A DNA stretch of 6,640 nt from 13-2-20CM-68-14 sp036378475. GTDB lineage: Bacteria; Actinomycetota; Thermoleophilia; Gaiellales; Gaiellaceae. The stretch's first letter is position 1; each line of letters opens with the position of its first letter. The notes under the pieces were generated by a model. That model ran no database searches. It saw only the letters and a list, made by a program, of their open reading frames with translations, and had not been told where the DNA came from. The DNA lies in assembly GCA_036378475.1 (NCBI GenBank), contig DASUWJ010000055.1, positions 1-6,640 on the forward strand. The letters run 5' to 3'. Shown here piece after piece: positions 1 through 6,568 of the stretch. The translations under genes and the position numbers were made by a program.

Positions 1-482
1 CCTCCGTCCTTGAACTCGCCGACGTTCCGGAGCGAGAGCGAGCCGAAGAGCTCGAGCTTCCGCACGCGGGCCAGGTGGAAGAACGCGTCGCCGTCGAGCG
101 TCGCCACCCACCAAAGCGCGATCCCGAAGGCGATGCCGGCGGCGAGCACCAGAAGCTCGCCGCGGCCGAGCATGCGCGCCCGGCGCCGCAAGGCAGCCGG
201 GAGCGCGGCCAGCGAGATGCCGCCGAGCAGGGCGAGCGTCAGCCAGAGCGAGCGGTGGAGCCAGAACGTGACCGCGAGCGAGAGGAGCAGCGAGGCGAGC
301 GTCCACGCAAGCACGGGCGCGAGCCCCCGCAGGCGCAGGATCCGGGCGATCAGCGCGCCGGGAATCAGCAGGCAGGCGCTCGCGGCAGCGAGCCGCAGCC
401 CGAGGCCGATCCCGTGGGCGGAGAGTAGCCGCGCTAAGGCCAGCGCCGGCACGGCGAGCAGGACGAGCGGCGGCCGCCTCAC
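1..482 (-). CDS. Polytopic membrane protein, N-terminal part (possible GT-C glycosyltransferase)
   Basis: The reading frame opens with GTG in a GTGA overlap with the stop of the preceding GT2 gene. It stays open for 160 codons to the left edge, so the 3' part is missing. The translation begins MRRPPLVLLAVPALALARLL and has about four hydrophobic segments, near residues 6-22, 29-49, 56-75 and 79-97, with another at about 110-127. An Arg-rich turn (99-107) precedes the last one. After it comes a loop with D130-G-D132, F134-F135-H136 and A138-R139. An acidic pair followed by an aromatic-His and a basic residue, just after a membrane helix, recalls the first external loop of GT-C enzymes that use polyprenyl-phosphate sugars. 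Here it follows several helices rather than one, so the family is not certain. Position at the end of a glycan operon supports a membrane glycosyltransferase or glycan polymerase. It could instead be an uncharacterised membrane protein. Confidence 0.72.
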   Translation of the reverse strand, partial: MRRPPLVLLAVPALALARLLSAHGIGLGLRLAAASACLLIPGALIARILRLRGLAPVLAWTLASLLLSLAVTFWLHRSLWLTLALLGGISLAALPAALRRRARMLGRGELLVLAAGIAFGIALWWVATLDGDAFFHLARVRKLELFGSLSLRNVGEFKDG

Positions 483-1366
483 CGCGAGCGAAGCAGCGAG
501 CCGGCGTTGCCGGAGGCGAGCCAGCGGGCGGCTTCGCGGTAGCTCCTTGCTCGCTCACCCCGGAAGAGCACGAGACGGAGCCGCACCCCGGCGAGCAGCA
601 GCCGCCGGGCCCGCTCGGCCTCCCGCGTGCCGCGGTGCTTGGCGAGGAAGCGGAGCTGCCCGCGCACGTTCTCGGCGAAGAGCGCCCCGCCGTGCGAGGC
701 CCCGCCGACGTGCATCACCTCGGCCTCGGGGAAGAAGTAGACCCCCCAGCCGGCCTGGTGGAAGCGGTAGCACCAGTCGGTCTCCTCGCTGAACAGGAAG
801 AAGTCCTCGTCGAAGAGGCCGACCTCGTCCGCGGCGGCGCGCCGAACGAGCAGGCAGGCGCCGAGCAGCCAGTCGACCTGCCGCACGCGGTCATGGGCGA
901 AATCCCCCTCGTAGAAGGAGTTGAAGATCCGGGAGCGCGGCGCCAGCTTGCGCAGGAACAGGTACTCGGTCGCCAGGCGCCAGAGGGTCGGAAACGCGCG
1001 CGCCGAACGCTGCAGCGAGCCGTCCGGATGGAGCAGCTTCGGCCCTACGACCGCGGCGTCCGGCTGGCTGTCGGCAAACGCGGCGAGCCGGTCGACCGCG
1101 TCGCCCACGGCCCAGGCATCGGCGTTCAGGAGCAGGAAGTGCCGGCCGCTCGCACGCCGCATGCCGGCGTTGTTGCCCGCGCCCATGCCCCGGTTCTCCT
1201 GCTCCACCACCTGGGCCTCCGGGAAGCGCTCGCGGACGAGCTCGACCGTACCGTCACGGGAGCCGTTGTCGACGACGATCGTCTCGTGCCCGCGGACGCT
1301 CTCCAGGCAGCGCTCGATCCAGGCGAGCGAGTTGTAGGTGACGACGACCACCGAGACGTCAGACAT
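479..1366 (-). CDS. GT2 family glycosyltransferase, WbbL/rhamnosyltransferase-like
   Basis: A 295-residue soluble GT-A fold glycosyltransferase, predicted to transfer a nucleotide-activated sugar (rhamnose in the best-known relatives) to a lipid-linked or cell-wall acceptor at the cytoplasmic membrane face. Seen in the sequence: the N-terminal strand VVVVTYNS (6-13); DNGSRDGT (33-40), which binds the nucleotide; GAGNNAGM (62-69); and NAD (81-83), the DxD-type metal site in this subfamily. WLLGACLLVRR (166-176) and FSEETDWCYR (192-201) include the acidic residues usual near the catalytic base. HVGGAS (219-224) is also typical. Length matches the family. ATG was chosen because it starts three residues before the first conserved strand. 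It overlaps the stop of the gene before it by 8 bp (ATGTCTGA), and its own TGA overlaps the GTG of the next gene. The Arg-rich tail (about 247-295) may contact the membrane. The donor sugar cannot be told. Confidence 0.93.
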   Translation of the reverse strand: MSDVSVVVVTYNSLAWIERCLESVRGHETIVVDNGSRDGTVELVRERFPEAQVVEQENRGMGAGNNAGMRRASGRHFLLLNADAWAVGDAVDRLAAFADSQPDAAVVGPKLLHPDGSLQRSARAFPTLWRLATEYLFLRKLAPRSRIFNSFYEGDFAHDRVRQVDWLLGACLLVRRAAADEVGLFDEDFFLFSEETDWCYRFHQAGWGVYFFPEAEVMHVGGASHGGALFAENVRGQLRFLAKHRGTREAERARRLLLAGVRLRLVLFRGERARSYREAARWLASGNAGSLLRSR

Positions 1367-2339
1367 CGGGCTGGTGCAGGCCGGCGCGGGGGACGCCGTG
1401 GAGGCTCTCCCAGATGAAGATCGCGAGCCCCGGCAGGGCGAGGGCGATCGTGACCGCGAAGAAGAGGAAGCCCGTCGCGAAGGCCCGGTCCGGCCCGACC
1501 CCGAGGTGGCCGAGAAAGCTGACGAAGAAGGACTCCCGCACCGCGAGGCCGTTGATCGTGAACGGGACGAGCAGGACGAGGAAGAGCAGCGGGCCCATCA
1601 CGTAGTAGGGACGTGGCGAGAGGTTGACGCCCACGCTCTTGCCGGCCAGCCAGATCGCGAGCACACGCACGGCCTGGACCGCAAGCGTGAGCGCAAAGAC
1701 GCCGCCGAGCAGGGGTGCGTCGCCCCGGTAGGAGTGAATCCCCTCGTAGACGCTGCGCACAGGACGCTCGGCGCGCAGAGGCCGAAGCAGCGGCACCGTC
1801 CTCGAGAGGAGCGGGCGCAGCCGGCGCGAGAAGAGCAGGAACGCGAGCACGAACGTGGCGATCACGAACGCGAGCTCGACCCAGAGGTAGGCACCGACGT
1901 TGTACCTGCCGACCGCCAGCACGAAGCCCACCGCCGCCAGGGCGAGCGTGGCGGCGCCGCCAAGCGCGCGCTCCAGCAGCACCGAGGCGGCGACCGGCCC
2001 GCCCGTGTCCGGGTGGCGGCGCGCGGTCTCGTAGATACGAACCGCGTCGCCTCCGACCGCGGTCGGCAGCACCTGGCCGGCCGTGTAGGAGACGAAGTAC
2101 GCCCGCACGAGCCACGGGATCCGGTCGTGGATGCCTTTCGCTACGAGCAGGCGCTGCCAGCGCCAGGCCATCGGCCAAACGGAGAGGATCATGATCGCGC
2201 CAGAGCCGGCGAAGTAGCCGAAGTTCGCGTGCACGAGGATGTGCACGGTCCGGCCGACGTCGATCTTCCAGAGGATGTAGGCGGCGAAGAGCCCGGTGAC
2301 GACGAGCGTCGCCGCGAACCGAATCGAGCGGCGCCTCAT
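1359..2339 (-). CDS. YbhN/AglD-type membrane protein (lysylphosphatidylglycerol synthase TM-domain family)
   Basis: A 326-residue polytopic membrane protein of the family defined by the membrane domain of MprF. Hydrophobic segments lie near residues 8-26, 41-59, 76-91, 115-143, 150-170, 210-232, 247-262 and 286-312. Family motifs are clear: Q89-VLPTAVGGDAVR-101, E123-RALGG-128 and PFTINGLAVRES (259-270). It lacks the soluble C-terminal aminoacyl-transfer domain of full MprF, so it should not be called an aminoacyl-PG synthase. Stand-alone members are common in glycan and glycolipid clusters; some archaeal AglD-like relatives act in glycosylation, and the MprF domain moves lipids. Here it may flip or modify a polyprenyl-linked sugar made by the upstream genes (inference). 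Its ATG shares an ATGA overlap with the aminotransferase stop, and its end overlaps the GT2 start by 8 bp, indicating coupled translation. Confidence 0.9.
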   Translation of the reverse strand: MRRRSIRFAATLVVTGLFAAYILWKIDVGRTVHILVHANFGYFAGSGAIMILSVWPMAWRWQRLLVAKGIHDRIPWLVRAYFVSYTAGQVLPTAVGGDAVRIYETARRHPDTGGPVAASVLLERALGGAATLALAAVGFVLAVGRYNVGAYLWVELAFVIATFVLAFLLFSRRLRPLLSRTVPLLRPLRAERPVRSVYEGIHSYRGDAPLLGGVFALTLAVQAVRVLAIWLAGKSVGVNLSPRPYYVMGPLLFLVLLVPFTINGLAVRESFFVSFLGHLGVGPDRAFATGFLFFAVTIALALPGLAIFIWESLHGVPRAGLHQPDV

Positions 2340-3469
2340 CCCGCGAGCCGGGCGTGCACCCGCCGGAGCGCGTCGACCGAGTCGGCGACGTCCGAATCGG
2401 AATGCGCCGGCGAAAGCGGCAGCGAGAGCACCTCAGCGCCGCCCCGTTCGGCCACCGGCAGCGGCGGCTGGTCCGGAAACCGCTCCCGGTAGGCGCTCAG
2501 CGTGTGCACGGGGAGGAAGTGGATGCTCGTCCCGATCTTCTCCTCCGCGAGCAGCCGCTGGTACTCGTCGCGCGTGCCGCCGGCACCGGCCGGATCGATC
2601 CGAACCACGTAGAGGTGCAGCGCGTGGAGATCACGAGGGTCGCGCGCGAGCGGCACCACGCCGGCCAGCTCCGCGACGGCGGCGTCGTAGGCGCCGACGT
2701 GGCGGAGCCGAATCTCGCGGTGGCGCTCGAGCTTGTCCAGCTGGCAGAGCGCGATCGCCGCGTGGATGTCCGAGAGATTCGCCTTGTAGCCCGGCACCGC
2801 GATGTCGTAGAGGGAGCCGTCGCCCCGGCGCATCAGGCGCAGCTCGTCGACCCGGCGGGCGACGTCCTCGCGCTCGGTCGCGATCAGGCCGCCTTCCCCG
2901 CCCGCGATGTTCTTCGTCGCGTAGAGAGAGAAGCAGGCTGCAGCCGAGCGCGCGCCGATCTTTCGACCGCGGTACTCCGCCTCGGCCGCGTGGGCCGCAT
3001 CCTCCACGAGCGGCAGCCCGAGCTCGAGCAGGGGGTCAAGCTCGCAGGGCTGGCCGGCGAAGTGGACGGGGAGGATCGCCTTCGTCCGAGCGGTGATCGC
3101 CTCCGAAACGCGGTCCGGGTCGATGTTTAGATCCTCCGGGCGGACGTCGACAAAGACGGGTCTCGCACCGATTTGGACGATCACGTTCGCCGTCGCCGGC
3201 CAGGTGATCGGGCTCGTGATCACCTCGTCTCCCGCCTCGACTCCGACGGCGATCAGCGCCAGGTGCAAGGCCGCGGTACAGGAGGAGACGGCAAGCACGT
3301 GCGCGGCGCCGCTGAACTCGGCGAAACGGCGCTCCAGCTCCGCCGCCCAGGGGCCCGTCGTCAGCCAGCCGGAGCGGATCGCGGCCGCGACCGCGGCCAC
3401 CTCTTCCTCGCCGACGGCGGGGGGCTGAAAGCTAAGCGGGGTGTCCCGCCTCGAGCGGAGTTCCTGCAT
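2336..3469 (-). CDS. DegT/DnrJ/EryC1/StrS (ArnB-type) PLP-dependent sugar aminotransferase
   Basis: A 377-residue cytoplasmic aminotransferase, expected to move the amino group of glutamate onto a keto-sugar nucleotide. Visible motifs: SGWLTTGP (33-40); SSCTAALHLAL (62-72), which holds the PLP phosphate; SPITWPATAN (86-95); VHFAGQ (135-140); VEDAAHA (155-161), with D157 pairing to the PLP ring nitrogen; and SLYATKNIAGGEGG (181-194), with K186 the Schiff-base lysine. GYKANLSDIHAA (227-238) and IGTSIHFLPVH (312-322) follow. The YATKN..EGG and IGTSIHF..VH forms are close to ArnB/PseC-type enzymes acting on 4-keto sugars. All catalytic residues are present and the length is normal. The ATG lies inside the end of the ATP-grasp gene (38-bp overlap). 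It is kept because the conserved N-terminal strand (PLSFQPPAVGEEEV) starts about ten codons later and no better start follows. With the dehydratase upstream, it likely makes a 4-amino-sugar nucleotide; C-3 amination cannot be excluded. Confidence 0.95.
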   Translation of the reverse strand: MQELRSRRDTPLSFQPPAVGEEEVAAVAAAIRSGWLTTGPWAAELERRFAEFSGAAHVLAVSSCTAALHLALIAVGVEAGDEVITSPITWPATANVIVQIGARPVFVDVRPEDLNIDPDRVSEAITARTKAILPVHFAGQPCELDPLLELGLPLVEDAAHAAEAEYRGRKIGARSAAACFSLYATKNIAGGEGGLIATEREDVARRVDELRLMRRGDGSLYDIAVPGYKANLSDIHAAIALCQLDKLERHREIRLRHVGAYDAAVAELAGVVPLARDPRDLHALHLYVVRIDPAGAGGTRDEYQRLLAEEKIGTSIHFLPVHTLSAYRERFPDQPPLPVAERGGAEVLSLPLSPAHSDSDVADSVDALRRVHARLAG

Positions 3470-4661
3470 CGGCCGTCTCGAAGCGTACGAGATCGGCCGC
3501 CCGGGCCGACCGTTCCCAAGCCTCTGCGCGGCTACGGCCGACCGCGATCACCGCGCCGACCCGATCGGAGCCGGTGCGGAGCTCGGCGAGCTCCTGCCCG
3601 GGACTGGGGTAGACGCGAACCCGCCTGATCCCCTCGAGCGACTCTGCCTCCTCGACGCCGGCCACCTCCTCGAGCTCACCCGCCCGGGCGACGAGGAAGC
3701 GGGTGATGGCGCCGCCCGCCGCTCGGCGAGGAGCCAGCTCCTCCGGCTCGACCGAGGCTCCGAGCGCGGCGTCCAGCGCGAGCCCGTTCAGGTCGACGCC
3801 GACGGCCGCCTCGCAGAGCTCGGCGTCGTGGCCGCCACCGAGCCGCGCCGCGAGCTCGACGACCTGTGGCCCGCGCGGCCCGATCCTAATCTGGGTGTAG
3901 GTCGGCCCGTTGCGGACGCCCAGCGAGGCGGCCGCACTCGCCGCGAGCTCCGCGGCGCCCTCGGCATGCTCCGGCGGCCAGACGTGGGCCAGGGCGACAC
4001 CGAATGCCGGCGGCTCGGCCGTCAGCCGGTCGGTCACGAGCAGCGGGCGAAACGCGCCCTCGACGCTGAAGCCCTGCACCGTCACCTCGGGTCCCTCCAC
4101 GAGCTCCTCGATCAGTGCCGCGCCGCTTCTGGAGGCGCCGATCGCCCGCCGCATCGCCTCCGGGAGCTCGGACGGCTCGCGCACGAGCGAGAGCCCGCGC
4201 TGGCCCTGCCGATCCGGTGCCTTGACGACGCAGGGAAGCCGGACGTCCGTCTCGAGCTCCGTCGCGAGGCGCCAGGCCACGTGTGCGACACCGGCCTCGG
4301 CAAACCGCTCTCGCTGCCGGAGCTTCGAGGTCGTGAGCACTGCAGTCTCCGGGGCGAGCGGGTGCGGGAGCGACAGGCGCTTCGCCACCCGGGCGGCGAT
4401 TCCAACCGGCCAGTCGGCCCCGGGGGAGATGACCCCGTCGATCCGCTCGGCCTCCGCCAGGCGGTGGATGGCAGGCTCATCCTCGGTCGAGATCAGCGCG
4501 CGCCGCTGCGCGAGCCGAAAGCCGGGCGCGCCCGGGTCCCGGTCGACTGCGATCACGTTCAGGCCGCGGGCCCGGGCGGCCTCGAGCAGCCCGAGCTGCG
4601 CCGGGCCTGCGCCTAGGACGAGAAGACTCGGGCCTGGCCCGCCTGCTGAACCGCTCTCCAC
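3432..4661 (-). CDS. ATP-grasp family carboxylate-amine/thiol ligase
   Basis: A 409-residue cytoplasmic ATP-grasp enzyme. The family activates a carboxylate as an acyl phosphate and joins it to an amine or other nucleophile. Order of parts: a pre-ATP-grasp Rossmann-like domain with VLGAGPAQLGLLEAARARG (15-33) and D40; TTSKLRQRERFAEAGV (110-125), with K113; PCVVKAPDRQGQRGLS (143-158), with K147 and the Gly-rich loop over ATP; IEELVEGPEVTVQGF (184-198), the nucleotide-binding acidic strand; and VVELAARLGGG (267-277), with E269 and R273 as the metal and phosphate ligands. A C-terminal domain resembling the PurK/BioM-like lid follows (about 310-395). The start is GTG, weakly preceded by GAGG, and lies 49 bp inside the end of the dehydratase gene; no alternative start lies before the first conserved strand. 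The substrate is unknown. Position between the dehydratase and the aminotransferase suggests acylation of an amino sugar, but this is inference. Confidence 0.9.
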   Translation of the reverse strand: MESGSAGGPGPSLLVLGAGPAQLGLLEAARARGLNVIAVDRDPGAPGFRLAQRRALISTEDEPAIHRLAEAERIDGVISPGADWPVGIAARVAKRLSLPHPLAPETAVLTTSKLRQRERFAEAGVAHVAWRLATELETDVRLPCVVKAPDRQGQRGLSLVREPSELPEAMRRAIGASRSGAALIEELVEGPEVTVQGFSVEGAFRPLLVTDRLTAEPPAFGVALAHVWPPEHAEGAAELAASAAASLGVRNGPTYTQIRIGPRGPQVVELAARLGGGHDAELCEAAVGVDLNGLALDAALGASVEPEELAPRRAAGGAITRFLVARAGELEEVAGVEEAESLEGIRRVRVYPSPGQELAELRTGSDRVGAVIAVGRSRAEAWERSARAADLVRFETADAGTPLEAGHPA

Positions 4662-5608
4662 CAGGCCTCATTGTCGCGATACCACGCGACGGTGCGCTCG
4701 AGCCCCTCCTCGAAGGAGGTTCGGGCGCGCCAGCCCAGCAGGCGTGCGGCCTTCTCCGGCGAGCCGATGTTGCGCGTCACCTGGCCCGGCCGGTCCTCGG
4801 TATGCACCTTGAGCGACTGGGGCTTGCCGAGCAGCTCGAGGACGAGCCCGGCGATCTCGACCACCGTCTTGCCCTCTCCGCTCGCGACGTTGATCGCCTC
4901 GCCGGCGACCGCCTGGCCCGCCTCGATCACCCGGGAGATCGCCTCGGCGTGGTCGTCGACGAAGATCCAGTCACGGCTGGCCGTGCCGGGCCCGTGGATC
5001 GTCAGTGGCTCGTCGTCGATCGCCAGCGTGATGAAGCGCGGCACCAGCTTCTCGGGATGCTGGAACGGCCCGTAGTTCGTGAACGGTCGGACGATCGCGA
5101 CCGGCAAGCCATAGGTGATGTGGTAGGCGTAGGCGAGGCGATCTGCGCCCGCCTTGGTCGCCGAGTAGGGACTCCGCGGCTGCAGCTGCGCCGTCTCCTC
5201 GAGCGGGGTGTCGCCGCCCGAGCCGTACACCTCGCAGGAGGAGATCAAGACGAAGAGCTCGACGGGGCTCTCGCGGATCGCGTCCAGCAGGATGCGCGTG
5301 CCTTCGATGTTCGTGGAGACGAAGTCGCGCGCGCCGTCTCTGATCGACTGCTCGACGTGTGAGTTCGCGGCCGCGTGCACGATCACGTCGACCTCGCCGA
5401 CAAGTCTCGTGACCGCGTCCTGATCGCGGATGTCCCCCTGCACGAACGACAGCCGCTCGTGCGCCAGCACGTCCGCGAGGTTTTCGACGTTACCCGCGTA
5501 GGTCATCGCGTCCAGCGAAACGACCTCGTGCGAGGTCTCGAGCAGCAGATGGCGGACGAAATGTGACGGGATGAAACCCGCGCCGCCGGTGATCAGCACT
5601 CTGCTCAA
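4613..5608 (-). CDS. Extended SDR nucleotide-sugar 4,6-dehydratase/epimerase (RmlB-like)
   Basis: A 331-residue NAD(P)-dependent sugar-nucleotide enzyme, most like dTDP-glucose 4,6-dehydratase, which makes a 4-keto-6-deoxy sugar nucleotide. RmlB-type marks: D33 and YAGNVENLADV (37-47), HAAANSHVEQSI (78-89), STNIEGT (98-104), Y148-SATK-K152 (catalytic Tyr and Lys), NYGPFQHPEKLVP (178-190), RDWIFVDDHAEAI, and a C-terminal TVAWYRDNEAWW. Two departures are notable. The first motif reads GGAGFIPSH (8-16), with Pro14 where the third glycine of GxxGxxG is usual. The active-site triad reads S124-C125-E126 rather than Thr-Asp-Glu of RmlB. The Glu is kept and the acid Asp is Cys, so the exact reaction (dehydratase, epimerase or decarboxylase) is open. 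The start is TTG, chosen for an AGGAG five bases upstream and its TTGA overlap with the stop of the preceding gene. A GTG three codons inside is the alternative. Confidence 0.9.
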   Translation of the reverse strand: MSRVLITGGAGFIPSHFVRHLLLETSHEVVSLDAMTYAGNVENLADVLAHERLSFVQGDIRDQDAVTRLVGEVDVIVHAAANSHVEQSIRDGARDFVSTNIEGTRILLDAIRESPVELFVLISSCEVYGSGGDTPLEETAQLQPRSPYSATKAGADRLAYAYHITYGLPVAIVRPFTNYGPFQHPEKLVPRFITLAIDDEPLTIHGPGTASRDWIFVDDHAEAISRVIEAGQAVAGEAINVASGEGKTVVEIAGLVLELLGKPQSLKVHTEDRPGQVTRNIGSPEKAARLLGWRARTSFEEGLERTVAWYRDNEAWWRAVQQAGQARVFSS

Positions 5609-6516
5609 CCGAGCTCCTGTTCGATCGTGTAGAGCGGCCTGCCTTCAACCGACCGCTGGATTCTCGCCAAGTACTCGCCGACGAGCGCCAGAATAAACCC
5701 CTGCAGCCCGACCACGAAGAGGATCGCGGTGCCGCCAAAGAGCGGCCCCGGGAAGTCGTTCTCGACGATCCAGTGGACGACGCCGTAGATCCCGAGTGCG
5801 GCAGAGGCCAGCGTGCAGACGACGCCGAGCGCGACCCCGATCCACTGGATCGGCTGCGGCCAGAAGCCCGCGACGACGTGCAGCGCGAGCCGGATCAGGC
5901 GAAAGGGCGAGTAACGGGAGCGATCGCGGCGCGCCGCATGGCCGACGTCGATCTCCGTGACGCTCGCCCCGGAGGACAGCACGAGCGCCTTCGTGAATTT
6001 CTGGCGCCCGATCGTGCCGAGGAGCGGCTCGACGGCGCTGCGTCGGTACGCGTTGAACGCGCAGCCGAAATCGTGGATCGGGACGCCGGTGAAGCGGCGA
6101 AGCAGACCGTTGATGACGCGGCTCGGCAGCGTCCGGGCCCAGGAATCCCGCCTCGCCCGACGCCTGCCGCTGGCGACATCCGCTCCCGCCTCGATCGCAG
6201 CGACGAGCCGTGGCAGGTCCTCGGGCTCGTTCTGCAAGTCGGCATCCATCGTCACGACGATCTCACCGCTGGCGCGGACGAACCCCGCATGCATGGCCGG
6301 ATGCTGTCCGAAGTTTCGCTTGAAGCGCACCGCCCGCACCCGGGGGTCGCGCTCGTTCAGGCCCTGCAACCGCGCCCAGGTGGCGTCGGTCGAGCCGTCG
6401 TCCACGAAGATCAGCTCGAACCGGCGCTCGCCCAAGCTCTCGACCGCCCGGCCGTAGAGCTCCTCGACCGTGCCGGCTTCGTTTTGGACGGGCACGATGA
6501 CGGAGATCTCGGCCAT
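5605..6516 (-). CDS. ArnC/GtrB-like undecaprenyl-phosphate glycosyltransferase (GT2, two C-terminal TM helices)
   Basis: A 303-residue GT2 enzyme expected to transfer a sugar from a nucleotide donor to undecaprenyl (or decaprenyl) phosphate at the inner membrane face. Motifs: ISVIVPVQNEA (4-14), VDDGSTD (38-44), FKRNFGQHPAMHAGF (65-79), and MDADLQNEPEDLPRLV (90-105) with the metal-binding D91/D93. RRDSWARTLPSRVIN (122-136) and DFGCAFNAYRRS (149-160) follow. Membrane helices lie near 223-249 and 258-283, then GEYLARIQ (280-287) and RPLY (293-296), the usual end of ArnC/GtrB proteins. Length fits the family. The frame is open to an upstream ATG at 6621, but the extra 35 residues would be encoded by a terminator-like hairpin and are Arg/Pro-rich, so the ATG just before the first conserved strand was chosen. 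No good Shine-Dalgarno precedes it. It is probably the first gene of the operon; its TGA overlaps the next start. Confidence 0.92.
   Translation of the reverse strand: MAEISVIVPVQNEAGTVEELYGRAVESLGERRFELIFVDDGSTDATWARLQGLNERDPRVRAVRFKRNFGQHPAMHAGFVRASGEIVVTMDADLQNEPEDLPRLVAAIEAGADVASGRRRARRDSWARTLPSRVINGLLRRFTGVPIHDFGCAFNAYRRSAVEPLLGTIGRQKFTKALVLSSGASVTEIDVGHAARRDRSRYSPFRLIRLALHVVAGFWPQPIQWIGVALGVVCTLASAALGIYGVVHWIVENDFPGPLFGGTAILFVVGLQGFILALVGEYLARIQRSVEGRPLYTIEQELG
5614..5618 (-). promoter_or_regulatory. Ribosome binding site for the RmlB-like gene
   Basis: AGGAG on the minus strand lies five bases before the TTG at 5608 and inside the last codons of the ArnC-like gene. It is the clearest Shine-Dalgarno in the operon and decides for the TTG start over the GTG three codons further in, which would be 14 bases away. 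Confidence 0.7.
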
Positions 6517-6519
6517 CGA

Positions 6520-6555
6520 GGCGCCGAGCCTATCGGGAGCAATCGCCTCGGCGCC
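6520..6555 (-). promoter_or_regulatory. Leader inverted repeat (possible operator or start-site hairpin) before the operon
   Basis: A perfect 9-bp inverted repeat, GGCGCCGAG / CTCGGCGCC, has arms at 6520-6528 and 6547-6555 and an 18-base spacer. It ends three bases before the chosen ATG of the ArnC-like gene. The spacer is the least GC-rich part of the leader. On the minus strand TAGGCT (6532-6527) fits the loose TANNNT form of an actinobacterial -10 box, ten bases before the ATG; no convincing -35 was found. If that box is real, the transcript would be almost leaderless and the arms would flank the promoter like an operator. If transcription starts further upstream, the same repeat would fold into a hairpin against the start codon. 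Function is inferred only from position. Confidence 0.45.
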
Positions 6556-6568
6556 CCCGCCCTGCGGC

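Noticed and set aside
635..1417. Plus-strand open frame opposite the GT2 gene
   Set aside because: No recognisable domain; it mirrors a GT2 gene with all expected motifs.
1338..2492. Long plus-strand open frame opposite the YbhN-like and aminotransferase genes
   Set aside because: It is a charged, low-complexity (Glu/Arg/Asp-rich) translation with no motif, lying opposite well-supported genes. High GC makes such antisense frames common.
2336..3469. Naming as arnB or pseC
   Set aside because: Motifs agree with both and with other DegT enzymes; the substrate cannot be told from sequence alone.
3441..4616. 391-codon plus-strand open frame opposite the ATP-grasp gene
   Set aside because: The complementary minus-strand frame has full ATP-grasp motifs. 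The plus frame has none and is a codon-bias shadow.
4613..5608. Firm naming as rmlB
   Set aside because: The triad is Ser-Cys-Glu and the cofactor motif has Pro14. No rmlA, rmlC or rmlD gene is alongside, so a firm symbol is not justified.
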